From NCBI GenBank assembly GCA_002293145.1, contig DBCO01000027.1:124001-188000 (forward strand): a stretch of DNA of 64,000 nt. The letters run 5' to 3'. This stretch comes from Akkermansiaceae bacterium UBA956. Lineage in GTDB: Bacteria; Verrucomicrobiota; Verrucomicrobiia; Verrucomicrobiales; Akkermansiaceae. Shown piece by piece: positions 52,643-60,955 of the stretch. The number at the start of each line of letters is the position of its first letter. The first letter of the stretch is position 1. The position numbers and the translations under genes were made by a program. A model generated the notes under the pieces. The model had not been told where the DNA came from, did not search any database, and saw nothing but the letters and a program-made list of their open reading frames with translations.

Positions 52643-53602
52643 ATGGAACCAATAATCGCAACGGTCGTTGTCAACAGTGTTTGGCTTTGGGTAGGGTTTA
52701 ACGTCTTCGTTCTGTGCATGCTCGCACTTGACTTAGGGGTATTCCACAAGAAATCACACATTGTGAGCGTCAAAGAGTCGATCACCTGGACCGTCGTCTG
52801 GGTGACATTAGCCATGATTTTTAATTTGGGAATCGCTCACTACATGGGAAAGGACAAAGCCCTCGAATTTTTTACAGGCTACGTCATAGAAAAATCGCTC
52901 AGTGTTGATAATATCTTCGTCTTTGCATTGCTATTCACGGCTTTTGCTGTGCCTCCACTCTATCAACACAAAATTCTATTTTGGGGAATTATTGGAGCGC
53001 TCATGATGCGAGCTGGCATGATCGCTCTGGGTGCCGCTTTAATTTCCAATTTCACATGGATCATTTACGTCTTTGGCATTTTTTTGATTCTCACGGGAAT
53101 CAAGATGTTAATCAAAAGCGACGAAACCTACGACCCAAAGAAAAGCATCGTATTTAAACTATTCCGCAAGGTCATGCCCGTGACCGACACCTATCACGAT
53201 GATAAATTTCTCGTTCGTCAAAATGGCATTCTCACAGCAACACCGATGCTCATGGTGCTAGTTCTCGTCGAGTTCACCGATGTCATTTTCGCTGTTGATT
53301 CGATCCCTGCCATCTTCGCTGTTACCAAAGACCCGTTCATCGTTTACACCTCCAATGTTTTCGCGATCCTCGGCCTGCGCTCACTGTATTTCGCCCTTGC
53401 TGGAGTCATGGACAAATTCCACTACCTCAAAACAGGCTTGGCTCTTGTTCTCGGATTTGTCGGCACAAAAATGCTACTCTCTCACAGTGATTGGAAAATT
53501 GAGTCAAACCATTCGCTCATCATCATTCTCGCCATCCTCGCAACCTCAGTGATCGGTTCCTTGGTGATACCGAAAAAAGCCGAAGAGAAAAAGGAAGATT
53601 GA
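52643..53602 (+). CDS. alx: TerC/Alx-family membrane protein (metal-ion or redox linked)
   Basis: 319 residues. About nine helices; the motifs DLGVFHKKSH, SLSVDNIFVFALLF and EFTDVIFAVDSIPAIFAVT are those of the Alx subgroup of TerC proteins. In E. coli, Alx is a Mn2+ exporter controlled by pH and Mn2+; here control by the divergent LysR-type regulator is likely. The conserved acidic residues in the helix motifs are intact. A strong terminator follows at 53629-53660. Confidence 0.9.
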   Translation: MEPIIATVVVNSVWLWVGFNVFVLCMLALDLGVFHKKSHIVSVKESITWTVVWVTLAMIFNLGIAHYMGKDKALEFFTGYVIEKSLSVDNIFVFALLFTAFAVPPLYQHKILFWGIIGALMMRAGMIALGAALISNFTWIIYVFGIFLILTGIKMLIKSDETYDPKKSIVFKLFRKVMPVTDTYHDDKFLVRQNGILTATPMLMVLVLVEFTDVIFAVDSIPAIFAVTKDPFIVYTSNVFAILGLRSLYFALAGVMDKFHYLKTGLALVLGFVGTKMLLSHSDWKIESNHSLIIILAILATSVIGSLVIPKKAEEKKED

Positions 53603-53628
53603 TGAAATTTCATAACATTTGATAACAA

Positions 53629-53660
53629 AAAAGCGGCAGAGCTCTCACTCTGCCGCTTTT
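53629..53660. terminator. Bidirectional intrinsic terminator
   Basis: A 13-bp perfect stem AAAAGCGGCAGAG / CTCTGCCGCTTTT with loop CTCTCA, followed by GATTTTTCC on the plus strand and by an A-rich run that gives T on the minus strand. It serves both the alx gene (plus) and the thioredoxin-like gene (minus). Confidence 0.9.
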
Positions 53661-53680
53661 GATTTTTCCTAGTAGAGCAT

Positions 53681-54175
53681 TTACTTCGCCACGGCTTTCA
53701 AGGCGTCCTTCACGGCACGCTTGAAGTCACCGTCGGATGGGTGACCGTGCCATGTCAATTTGCCATCGGCACCAAACACAGCCACATGAGGAATGCCGTT
53801 GAAAGGAACTGGCAAGGAAGCGCCGCTCATCACCGGATACTTCACACGAGCATCCTTGAGCACATCAAGGATCGCTTCTTTGCTGCTATTTTGCGATTCA
53901 AAGCCCAGCACGACCAGTCCTTTTTTCTCACCCGAGCGAGCGAGGCGCTGCATCTCAGGCAAGCTAGCGATGCAAGGAGGGCACTTTACGCCCCAAGCCT
54001 CGATTACTACGACTTTCCCCTCGAGGGCCTTCGCGTCGAACTCAGCGTCATTGACGACCGTGCCATAGCTCACTTTTTCCAAGCTGACATCAGGAACCGC
54101 AGCGGCATCTTTTTCTTTGGCATGCAAAAAGAAAGGGGCCAGGACAATGGCAGCAATGGAGTAATATTTTTTCAT
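53681..54175 (-). CDS. Secreted thioredoxin-like (TlpA-type) protein
   Basis: 164 residues from the Met at 54175 (MKKYYSIAAI). Signal peptide about 1-20. A TlpA/ResA-like fold with active site WGVKCPPC (C65-C68), then GIPHVAVFGADGKL with the cis-proline before P-H. It reduces disulphides of exported proteins or helps cytochrome c maturation; the three c-type cytochrome genes at 60-61 kb are plausible clients, but this is inference. It is downstream of the unknown 474-residue gene on the same strand, 51 bases away. Confidence 0.9.
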   Translation of the reverse strand: MKKYYSIAAIVLAPFFLHAKEKDAAAVPDVSLEKVSYGTVVNDAEFDAKALEGKVVVIEAWGVKCPPCIASLPEMQRLARSGEKKGLVVLGFESQNSSKEAILDVLKDARVKYPVMSGASLPVPFNGIPHVAVFGADGKLTWHGHPSDGDFKRAVKDALKAVAK

Positions 54176-54226
54176 ATTGTTGTTGGTTACGAACGATAGA
54201 ACGACACAATTAGACAAAACATTCAA

Positions 54227-55651
54227 TCATTTTTTCCAACGACCATGGCGTAGCACCTCGGGCGGCACCAGTTTCTCCCAATCCGGATCACCGCGCAGCC
54301 ACATCTCGCGCACTTCATAACTACTGGTGAACATCAACTCGGCATCACCTTCGGGGATCTCGCGAATTTGCTGAATTCCCATCAAGTATTCTAACAGCTT
54401 TTTCTGCTCTTCTGGCACCCGCGCCGTCGCCGCACTCAACACCTCTTTCGTGCCAACATCCGCCATCGGATAGACATACAAGCGCAGGCCATTGCGGAGC
54501 ATGCGCCCGAAAGATTCGAGCAAGCCACCAGGCACTTCTTCATACCACTTTTCTTGAAATAATTCCTCAAACAGCGGCACGCCCATGACAATACCCACAG
54601 GTTTGCGTGTGTGGCGTGTCACAAATTCACTCAAGCGAAAAAACCGTGCGTATTTCGAGATCAACACATGCTTGCCTAAGGCCTGAAGCACATCAGCGCG
54701 AGCTAAGAAATCATCCTTGTTGACCGTGCCCTCATGCGTAAGCAGATTTTTCATGGTCAATTCCATCACTTCCAGACAGCCATCCGCCTGCTCTCCGTAG
54801 TCGGCGCGAAATGCGGCAGAACCTCTCTCTAGCATATCCATGTGCAGCTTGGTCACAGGGTCAAAACTTCCGCGCTTGAGTAAAACTGGTTTGCCATAAA
54901 ATACATCCGCTGCCTGTTGGATCGACCCATCAGGACCAAACAAGGCCGCATCCGCCAAACCATATTCCACAAGGGAGAGAGCGCAGATTCGATCCTCAAA
55001 CTCACGCGTCGCAAATGCCGGACCATCGCAGTGCAACATATCAATTTCCACCCGACGCCGATCCAGTCCATCCATCAAGCCCTGCAGCATTTTCGGCAAG
55101 CTCTCAAGCAAATGAAATGCTGCCGTGAGTAAATTCACTCCCAAAACCCCCAGCGCCGCTGCCTGCTCCGCATTGGTATCATCCAGCAATCTTACGTGCA
55201 GCAATACCTGATTCACTCCGCCGCGCGGCTCATCCTGAAACCGAATCCCCATCCAGCCCTGGCAACAACTGCTATCAATATCCTTGAAGCCCCGCGCCCG
55301 CACCGTATCCGCCAAGGCAAAAAAAGTCGTGCGCTCGCCGCGTTTCGCGTCCAAACGTTGTTGCAAAATCCCAAACTCGTGGTCCAGCATCGCCCGCAAG
55401 CGTTGGCAGGATACATAGCGCTCGCATCGACCGTAAATTTCATCGCTAAAGGTCATGTCATAGGCCGACATCGTCTTCGCCACCGTTCCGGCAGCTCCAC
55501 CTGCGCGGAAAAACCAGTTGGCAATTTCTTGACCCGCACCAATCTCGGCGATGGTCCCATAGAGCATGGGATCCAAATTGATCGCCAAAGCTTTTTCCAA
55601 GGTCCCCTTTGCGTAGTGGACTGAATTATTCGGAGAAACATCACTCGTCAT
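54227..55651 (-). CDS. Conserved protein of unknown function, about 474 residues
   Basis: Start chosen at the Met at 55651; one at 55672 also opens. The chain is globular without signal peptide or membrane helices. A glycine-rich stretch LYGTIAEIGAGQEIANWFFR near residue 30 and GGAAGTVAKTMSAYDM are the most conserved-looking blocks; GCLEVMELTMKNLL and KARFFRL-type helices follow. I know of a similar ~480-residue family seen in several bacterial phyla but cannot assign an enzyme activity. It sits next to the SH3 protein (41 bases upstream) and upstream of the thioredoxin-like gene. Confidence 0.75.
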   Translation of the reverse strand: MTSDVSPNNSVHYAKGTLEKALAINLDPMLYGTIAEIGAGQEIANWFFRAGGAAGTVAKTMSAYDMTFSDEIYGRCERYVSCQRLRAMLDHEFGILQQRLDAKRGERTTFFALADTVRARGFKDIDSSCCQGWMGIRFQDEPRGGVNQVLLHVRLLDDTNAEQAAALGVLGVNLLTAAFHLLESLPKMLQGLMDGLDRRRVEIDMLHCDGPAFATREFEDRICALSLVEYGLADAALFGPDGSIQQAADVFYGKPVLLKRGSFDPVTKLHMDMLERGSAAFRADYGEQADGCLEVMELTMKNLLTHEGTVNKDDFLARADVLQALGKHVLISKYARFFRLSEFVTRHTRKPVGIVMGVPLFEELFQEKWYEEVPGGLLESFGRMLRNGLRLYVYPMADVGTKEVLSAATARVPEEQKKLLEYLMGIQQIREIPEGDAELMFTSSYEVREMWLRGDPDWEKLVPPEVLRHGRWKK

Positions 55652-55691
55652 ACACAGCAAGCATGCGTGCATAGATGACGATGATCAATCC

Positions 55692-56036
55692 TCAATCTGC
55701 CGCTTTAAGCAAATAATCTGCCACCCAACCCTCTTGGCCTGCCTCATTGCGACACCAATGCCAGCGATGAATTTGCTTCATCGAATCAAGAACATCACCG
55801 CGCTTCAAGGTCAAGACGGTAGGATCAAATGCACTGATCGCAGAAAATCTCCCCTCCCCTAACGGTTCGAGAATTTTCTCGGGCACGTAGCCATTTTTGC
55901 CATCGCGATTTTCCGCCCAAACCCAGCCTGGCCAGGTTTGATCACAAACACCCGTCGTCACCTCATCCCCTGGAGCAAGAAACAAGGGATCGCTGTCACG
56001 GTCTTCATAGTCTGCATTAGCAACAAATTTCGTCAT
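55692..56036 (-). CDS. Small protein with two SH3-like domains
   Basis: 114 residues from the Met at 56036. Two SH3-like repeats: the first ADYEDRDSDPLFLAPGDEV to GYVPEKIL (about 6-56) and the second SAFDPTVLTLKRGDVL to GWVADYLL (about 67-112). No signal peptide, so it is cytoplasmic, and the SH3 folds suggest peptide or nucleic acid binding. Unusual to see two intact eukaryote-like SH3 units in so small a protein. Upstream of the unknown 474-residue gene, same strand. Confidence 0.8.
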   Translation of the reverse strand: MTKFVANADYEDRDSDPLFLAPGDEVTTGVCDQTWPGWVWAENRDGKNGYVPEKILEPLGEGRFSAISAFDPTVLTLKRGDVLDSMKQIHRWHWCRNEAGQEGWVADYLLKAAD

Positions 56037-56136
56037 GCCCACGAGCCTAGTCACAGCCCGCAAGCATAGCAAGAAGTTCCTGCGCGTCCGGCTGAAGTTT
56101 GCTTTAAGGTTGTCAAGGCCGAGGAAATGACTAGGC

Positions 56137-57444
56137 TTGATCCCGATGAATCCTGTGGCACTTGTTTTTTCTCGTTGGCAGTCGTTGCCGCTCTACGTTC
56201 GCACTCTGATCGGCATGACCCTTGGGGCTGTGACGGGATTTTTTCTCAAGCAGGATGCCATAGCCCTCGCTCAGCCGGGTAAGGTGTTGATGGGGCTCGT
56301 CCAAATGTTAGCTGCACCAGTCGCGTTTTTTGCGATTGTGCATGCCCTTGCTGGTGCCAAGATCGAAAAAGGCAAAACGGCAGCTTTAATCAAATTGCTC
56401 GCCACCAATACCATTGTTGCAATCCTCATTGGTCTCACCGTAGCCAACCTCATCAAGCCTGGTGAACGTCGCGGACTCAGCGATGAAGAGCGCGTGAGCA
56501 TCGAGCAAGAGGGCGCCGCGTTGTCCTCGGAAATCTCTGCTGCTGAGGAAAAAGCACAGAACTCGCAGCCGCAGGACAAGGTCTTGCAAATCCTTGAAAA
56601 ACTCCCGCGATCGATCCTAGGACCATTCACCGATGGCGGCAGCGTGATCGGTGTAATCGTGATCGCCATCATGCTTGGGCTCGCGCTGCGGCAGGTTTCG
56701 CCTAATATCGAGGCCACCACCACGACGATCAAGGTTTTCATGGATGCGTTCATCACCATGCTGCACTGGATTGTTCAACTGGTGCCGATCATTGTTTTTG
56801 GTGTCGTCGCTGCGGAAGTCGGAAAAAATGGCTTCTCCTCGTTCATCAGTTTGCTATGGCTGGTAGTCGCCGTATTGCTGGCGCTGGCCTTACAGTTCGC
56901 CTACTACATGACGCGCATCAGTTTGCAATCCTGGGTGAAACCATCTCATCTACTGCGCTGCTGTCGAGATGCCCTAGCCATGGCGTTTTCTACCGCAAGC
57001 TCCACCGCGACGATGCCGCTGACCTACGAGTGTCTGGTTGATCGCGTGCGCGTGCGTAAGCAATCGGCTAATCTCGGCGCTCTGGTCGGTGCGAATTTTA
57101 ACAATGACGGCACCGCACTTTACGAGGCGATGGCGGCACTTTTCATCGCCCAACTTCTCGGCCGCCACCTCGGCATCGACCAACAACTCATCATCGTTCT
57201 CTGCGCCGTAGCTGCCTCCGTGGGTGCTGCCGGCATCCCCTCCGCGGGCTTAATTACGATGACTTTAGTACTTACTGCGGTAGGATTACCCCTCGAATAC
57301 AGTCTACTCCTCATTCCGATTGATTGGTTTCTTGATCGCTTCCGAACGATGATCAATGTCTGCGGAGATCTCTGTGTGAGCTGTGTGCTGGATGGGAAAA
57401 CCCCAGGCCGCGATGAGGAGCTCGCACATCTACCTCAGCCATGA
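56137..57444 (+). CDS. Dicarboxylate/amino acid:cation symporter (DAACS, GltP-type)
   Basis: 435 residues; the start could also be the Met at 56146. About eight helices with two re-entrant loops. The serine-rich loop AFSTASSTATMPLTYE (about 283-298) and GANFNNDGTALYEA (about 320-333, NNDGT in place of NMDGT) form the substrate and Na+ sites. An acidic, charged loop of about 40 residues (GERRGLSDEERVSIEQEG and on, about 109-148) extends toward the periplasm. It imports glutamate, aspartate or C4-dicarboxylates with Na+ or H+. Confidence 0.88.
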   Translation: MIPMNPVALVFSRWQSLPLYVRTLIGMTLGAVTGFFLKQDAIALAQPGKVLMGLVQMLAAPVAFFAIVHALAGAKIEKGKTAALIKLLATNTIVAILIGLTVANLIKPGERRGLSDEERVSIEQEGAALSSEISAAEEKAQNSQPQDKVLQILEKLPRSILGPFTDGGSVIGVIVIAIMLGLALRQVSPNIEATTTTIKVFMDAFITMLHWIVQLVPIIVFGVVAAEVGKNGFSSFISLLWLVVAVLLALALQFAYYMTRISLQSWVKPSHLLRCCRDALAMAFSTASSTATMPLTYECLVDRVRVRKQSANLGALVGANFNNDGTALYEAMAALFIAQLLGRHLGIDQQLIIVLCAVAASVGAAGIPSAGLITMTLVLTAVGLPLEYSLLLIPIDWFLDRFRTMINVCGDLCVSCVLDGKTPGRDEELAHLPQP

Positions 57445-57545
57445 GTCTTACAAAAAATTCACGCCTCACTTCACCCGAAATCCGCAACTGATGGGAAATT
57501 CAGGATTTTGATAGTAATGATCACGAGCAGTCCGCTGATAAAAGC

Positions 57546-57573
57546 TGAAATTTGCTCACTCAGTGAAATTTCA
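57546..57573. other. Inverted repeat across the fmt stop codon
   Basis: TGAAATTT-GCT-CACT-C-AGTG-AAATTTCA forms an 8-bp plus 4-bp stem covering the 3' end of fmt (stop at 57560-57562). It lacks a T run and is AT-rich, so it is at best a weak terminator for the convergent genes. Confidence 0.3.
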
Positions 57574-58483
57574 CCACGCCGCGCATACCACGCGCATAAA
57601 CTAAGGAACTCATCCGTTTTCCGCCCTCTGCCTGCACCTCACCTAACAATAAAGCTCCCGCTCCACAACCGACGAGCAAGCATTGATCACAAAGGCGCGC
57701 CTGTCCGATTTCTAACGATTCATCAGCCATCACCTGAGCGAAAGGAAAAAGCTTCAAGCGCTGCCCACTCTCAAGCTGGGTAAATGTACCAGGCCAGGGA
57801 TCATAGGCGCGGATGATTTTTTCCAAACGCTCCGCTGGCTGTGACCAATCGATGCGGCCATCCTCTCGCAGCATTTTCCCGACGTAGCTCGATGCCATGG
57901 GATCTTGCGCGGTGCGTGTGGCGGCACCCTGCGCGAATAGCTCAATAGCCTCGGCAAGTGCCGCTGCTGCTAGCTCGGCGAGCTCGTCATGGACCTTTCC
58001 CGCTGTCGATGTCGCATCGAGCGGCAAGGATTTTTGCAAAACAATATCACCGGCATCGAGCTCGCGCACCATGTGCATCACAGTGATCCCGGTCTCCTCG
58101 TCACCTGCTGCGATGGCAGCCTGAATGCAAGATGCACCACGATATTTTGGCAGCAAGGAACCATGCAGATTGATGCAAGCGACGCGAGGAATGGTGAGAA
58201 AACGCTCGGTCAAAATTTGCCCGTAAGCCATCACTACAATCAGATCGGGAGACAGGGCCGCCACGGCATCGATGGCCGATTTTTTCCGCAAACTCTCGGG
58301 CTGCATCACGGGTATGCCTGCTTCGATTGCACGCAGCTTGACCTCGGGTGCCGTGAGCAACATCCGCCGCCCCGCCGGCTTATCTGGCTGCGTCACCAGA
58401 GCCAAAATCTCGCAATCAGAGCTCTGCAACCAATCCCAAGATGGTAGCGCAATGTCCCCTGTAGCTACGAATACGACCTTCAT
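57560..58483 (-). CDS. fmt: Methionyl-tRNA formyltransferase
   Basis: 307 residues. Catalytic N105 and H107 (INLHGSLLPKYRGAS) and D144 (ELDAGDIVL) are present; QPDKPAGRRM at about 32-41 is the tRNA-binding loop. It formylates Met-tRNA for initiation. The adk gene ends upstream 16 bases away on the same strand. Confidence 0.94.
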   Translation of the reverse strand: MKVVFVATGDIALPSWDWLQSSDCEILALVTQPDKPAGRRMLLTAPEVKLRAIEAGIPVMQPESLRKKSAIDAVAALSPDLIVVMAYGQILTERFLTIPRVACINLHGSLLPKYRGASCIQAAIAAGDEETGITVMHMVRELDAGDIVLQKSLPLDATSTAGKVHDELAELAAAALAEAIELFAQGAATRTAQDPMASSYVGKMLREDGRIDWSQPAERLEKIIRAYDPWPGTFTQLESGQRLKLFPFAQVMADESLEIGQARLCDQCLLVGCGAGALLLGEVQAEGGKRMSSLVYARGMRGVVKFH

Positions 58484-58499
58484 GCTCGCGGGCTAAAAC

Positions 58500-59132
58500 T
58501 TAGATAATTTTCCCTTCCGATTCCTTATACGATGGTAGACCGAGAATGACCGACGTGATTTGATTGATCACTTGCACTGGTGGCTTCGTCGCATCAATGT
58601 CGCAGATGATCTCATTCGGATAAAAATCAAGAATCGGCTTGGTCTCTTCCTCATACGTCGCGATGCGCCGCTGAATCACAATTTCATTCGCATCATCAAT
58701 GCGGTTATCCTTCAGCGCACGCTTGCGCATACGCCGCGCCAACTCGGTGCGATCCGGACACGAGAGGTGGAAAATTTGCTCTACCTGCACAAAGTTGCCA
58801 ATGAATTTCGCTTGCTCGACGTTGCGTGGAATACCATCCAATACCAAGTAGTCGATATCAGGTTTATACAAGTGCATATCGCTCCAGTTGCAAACTTGTG
58901 TTTTCCAAAGCTCTACTGTCAGTTCATCGGGCACCAACTCACCACGGCTGGAATACTCAACAAATTTCTGACCCAGAGGAGTGCGCGTATCTAACGAGCG
59001 AAAAACATTTCCACACTCACAATGGAAAAATCGAGGAATGGTGCCAAGGATCTTCCCTTGCGTACCTTTGCCGGCACCGGGGGCGCCAAGCAAAATGATG
59101 GCAGGACGTTTGATATCGAAAACTTTAGACAT
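58500..59132 (-). CDS. adk: Adenylate kinase-type nucleoside monophosphate kinase
   Basis: 210 residues. P-loop GAPGAGKGT at 16-24; the LDGIPRNVEQA segment takes the place of the usual LDGFPRT; DANEIVIQRRIATYEE holds the NMP/ATP arginines. The LID domain is short. It makes 2 ADP from ATP + AMP. The altered NMP-binding loop sets it slightly apart from standard Adk, so a second substrate cannot be excluded. Downstream of the ACT-domain gene, same strand. Confidence 0.85.
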   Translation of the reverse strand: MSKVFDIKRPAIILLGAPGAGKGTQGKILGTIPRFFHCECGNVFRSLDTRTPLGQKFVEYSSRGELVPDELTVELWKTQVCNWSDMHLYKPDIDYLVLDGIPRNVEQAKFIGNFVQVEQIFHLSCPDRTELARRMRKRALKDNRIDDANEIVIQRRIATYEEETKPILDFYPNEIICDIDATKPPVQVINQITSVILGLPSYKESEGKII

Positions 59133-59179
59133 AGCTGGACGAGCGGTAGGTTGTTAGAGCGGAGATTGCAAGTAAAGTT

Positions 59180-59686
59180 TCAGTGAATCTCGACGGATAA
59201 ATCATCGCTGAGACTTTCGATCGCCCTACGCAGTTGGGCTTCATCACTCAGCGAGGAAAAGCTGACTTTTCCAGAGGCGCGGAAAATCAGATGTCCCGAC
59301 ATCGCAGCACTTTCCAACCCAGTGACCAACTCCTCGACGTTGCCACCGCTCTCGGCGATCGCTAATGTCATCTGGTGAACAATCCCCGGGCGATCATTGC
59401 CGACCACATCAATGCTCAAGATCTTGGGGCGTTCCAAAACAATTGCCTCCTCGCGGATGACATTAATACAGATCCCTTGATTGTTAAGGCTGCTCAATGC
59501 TTCAATCAAAGTCTCGAGCGATTCCTCCGGACACTCCACTCGCAGAATCCCCGCAAACTGCCCCGCGAGGCGAGCCATTCGACTTTCCTGCCAACTAGCC
59601 TTGTGTTCTTGAATGATTGCGGCGATCGAGCGGACGAGCCCCGTGCGATCAGCTCCGAGGATAGTCATGACAAGTGTGTGTTTCAT
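59180..59686 (-). CDS. Two-ACT-domain protein, GcvR-like
   Basis: 168 residues from the Met at 59686. Two ACT domains: LGADRTGLVRSIAAIIQEHKA and VGNDRPGIVHQMTLAIAESGG. This is the GcvR layout, a repressor of glycine cleavage genes that binds the activator GcvA and glycine in E. coli. No gcv gene lies in the window, so the target is unknown. It is 47 bases upstream of adk, possibly cotranscribed. Confidence 0.85.
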   Translation of the reverse strand: MKHTLVMTILGADRTGLVRSIAAIIQEHKASWQESRMARLAGQFAGILRVECPEESLETLIEALSSLNNQGICINVIREEAIVLERPKILSIDVVGNDRPGIVHQMTLAIAESGGNVEELVTGLESAAMSGHLIFRASGKVSFSSLSDEAQLRRAIESLSDDLSVEIH

Positions 59687-59790
59687 CGGCACAAAGCGTG
59701 CCACAAATGCATCACCAAGGTCACGGATAATTTTTGCAATTGCCGAAGAAAATTAGGCATTGGTATGAGATTACTTTTCATACACAATTA

Positions 59791-59805
59791 CTACGAGCCT
59801 CGTAG
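59791..59805. promoter_or_regulatory. 15-bp palindrome CTACGAG-C-CTCGTAG
   Basis: A perfect 7+7 palindrome with one central base in the 276-base divergent region between the ACT gene and the cytochrome operon. Size and symmetry fit a dimeric repressor site, 158 bases before the operon's first gene. No regulator gene is nearby. Confidence 0.35.
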
Positions 59806-59962
59806 CACAATATGCACAACGAAACTATTTTCTCAATCATACAATCTAAAACAAATGCCGTGATCACCACTCCTGCGTGGGAGTTTCTACGCTACTCTTG
59901 ATTCATGAAAGTAGTGTTGCCATAGTTGTTCAACATTGGCAGCAAAAGCCTTAGCTCGAGTA

Positions 59963-60205
59963 ATGAATCTTAGACGAGGACTTTGCAGGACGAAAAAACT
60001 GCACGCTTGCGGAAAAGTAGCCCGAGCTTCTGCCATGGTCGCGGCAAGCATCCTCGGCATGCTACAACCTGCACACCCCGCCGCCGAGTCGCTCCAAACA
60101 GCTACCGTAGATCTAACCGTCTTGAATAACTCCGGCGAATTTCCAGCGGCAGATCTGGCAGATCAGTCGAAGTTGATGAAATTTTCTTTGCGCGCCCAAT
60201 ATTGA
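59963..60205 (+). CDS. Small secreted protein at the head of the mini-cytochrome operon
   Basis: 80 residues from the ATG at 59963; a TTG at 59936 could extend it. A basic N-terminus and hydrophobic stretch (ARASAMVAASILGMLQPAHPA) form a signal peptide; the mature part is only about 45 residues (ESLQTATVDLTVLNNSGEFPA and on). No heme motif. Its stop (TGA) shares a base with an ATG of the next gene, and it is the first gene of the cytochrome operon. Function unknown; it could be an assembly or docking partner of the cytochromes. Confidence 0.55.
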   Translation: MNLRRGLCRTKKLHACGKVARASAMVAASILGMLQPAHPAAESLQTATVDLTVLNNSGEFPAADLADQSKLMKFSLRAQY

Positions 60206-60243
60206 TGATCGACAAGGTGGCCACGCTTTGTCAGCATGACCCC

Positions 60244-60603
60244 ATGCAACTATTTTACCACGGCACAGTTCTGTGCAAAGTGGCATTTGCCATAATCATT
60301 ACGAGCACATTTCTCGTGAGTTGTGGTCCTGATCTCAATGCAATCCCAGAGGCCACTCCAAAGATGGCCATGGAAATGGGCACCACCCAGCATCAATTGC
60401 AAAACGGACGAAGCATTTACATGGCCCACTGCAACAAATGTCACGAGCGCGTTCCTCCTGCTAAAATCGACCCCGAGGCGTGGCGAGAGGTTTTACCGCA
60501 CATGAGCCAAAACGCTCACCTCAATTCCACTCAACTGGCCGATCTACAAATTTACCTCATCGCCGCCCACGGCACCGTTTACCAACTCGATCTCGAGCAT
60601 TAA
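60244..60603 (+). CDS. Monoheme c-type cytochrome lipoprotein (copy 1)
   Basis: 119 residues from the ATG at 60244; a start at 60205 is possible. A leader (FAIIITSTFLVSC) ends in a lipobox with Cys27. One heme site CNKCH (63-67), and M87 in the LPHM block could be the distal ligand. It shares with the two following proteins a block of Met-Ala, then LQxGR/H, the heme motif and a final LNxxQ/D...L-YL-A pattern. A small periplasmic electron carrier is the likely role. First of three tandem copies. Confidence 0.85.
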   Translation: MQLFYHGTVLCKVAFAIIITSTFLVSCGPDLNAIPEATPKMAMEMGTTQHQLQNGRSIYMAHCNKCHERVPPAKIDPEAWREVLPHMSQNAHLNSTQLADLQIYLIAAHGTVYQLDLEH

Positions 60604-60624
60604 TCATCCACCGTCTAACGCCCC

Positions 60625-60945
60625 ATGAAAAAACTCTTCTTCACACTGCCATTGCTAATTCTGTGCCACTGTGCCGTCACCGATAACGAACAGGGCGGAA
60701 TCTCGGAAGTGCCCAATCCGTCGCCCGAAATGGCTCAGAAAAGCGGCAAATCACTCGAACAATTGCAGCGCGGTCACGTCGTCTATATGCTCCATTGTGC
60801 CGAGTGTCATACCTACCCATTGCCGCATGATCTCGATGAAGTGGATTTCGTCGATTCGGTGCCTAAAATGGTCAAGCATTCTGGTCTCAATCCCTCCGAC
60901 GGCAACGATGTTTTGGCATACATTCTTGCGGTAAAAAATATGTAA
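60625..60945 (+). CDS. Monoheme c-type cytochrome (copy 2)
   Basis: 106 residues. Leader (LFFTLPLLILCHC) with Cys but a poor lipobox, so a signal peptide may be cut near SEVPNP. Heme site CAECH (58-62); M82 (VPKM) as distal ligand candidate. The shared core with copies 1 and 3 includes MAQKSGKSLEQLQRG and GLNPSDGNDVLAYILA. It lies 21 bases after copy 1 and 10 before copy 3. The heme Cys spacing is normal. Confidence 0.83.
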   Translation: MKKLFFTLPLLILCHCAVTDNEQGGISEVPNPSPEMAQKSGKSLEQLQRGHVVYMLHCAECHTYPLPHDLDEVDFVDSVPKMVKHSGLNPSDGNDVLAYILAVKNM

Positions 60946-60955
60946 CCACCCGCTC

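Noticed and set aside
59375..59863. 162-codon plus-strand frame at the ACT gene
   Set aside because: Mostly antisense to the ACT domains and without protein-like composition in the rest.
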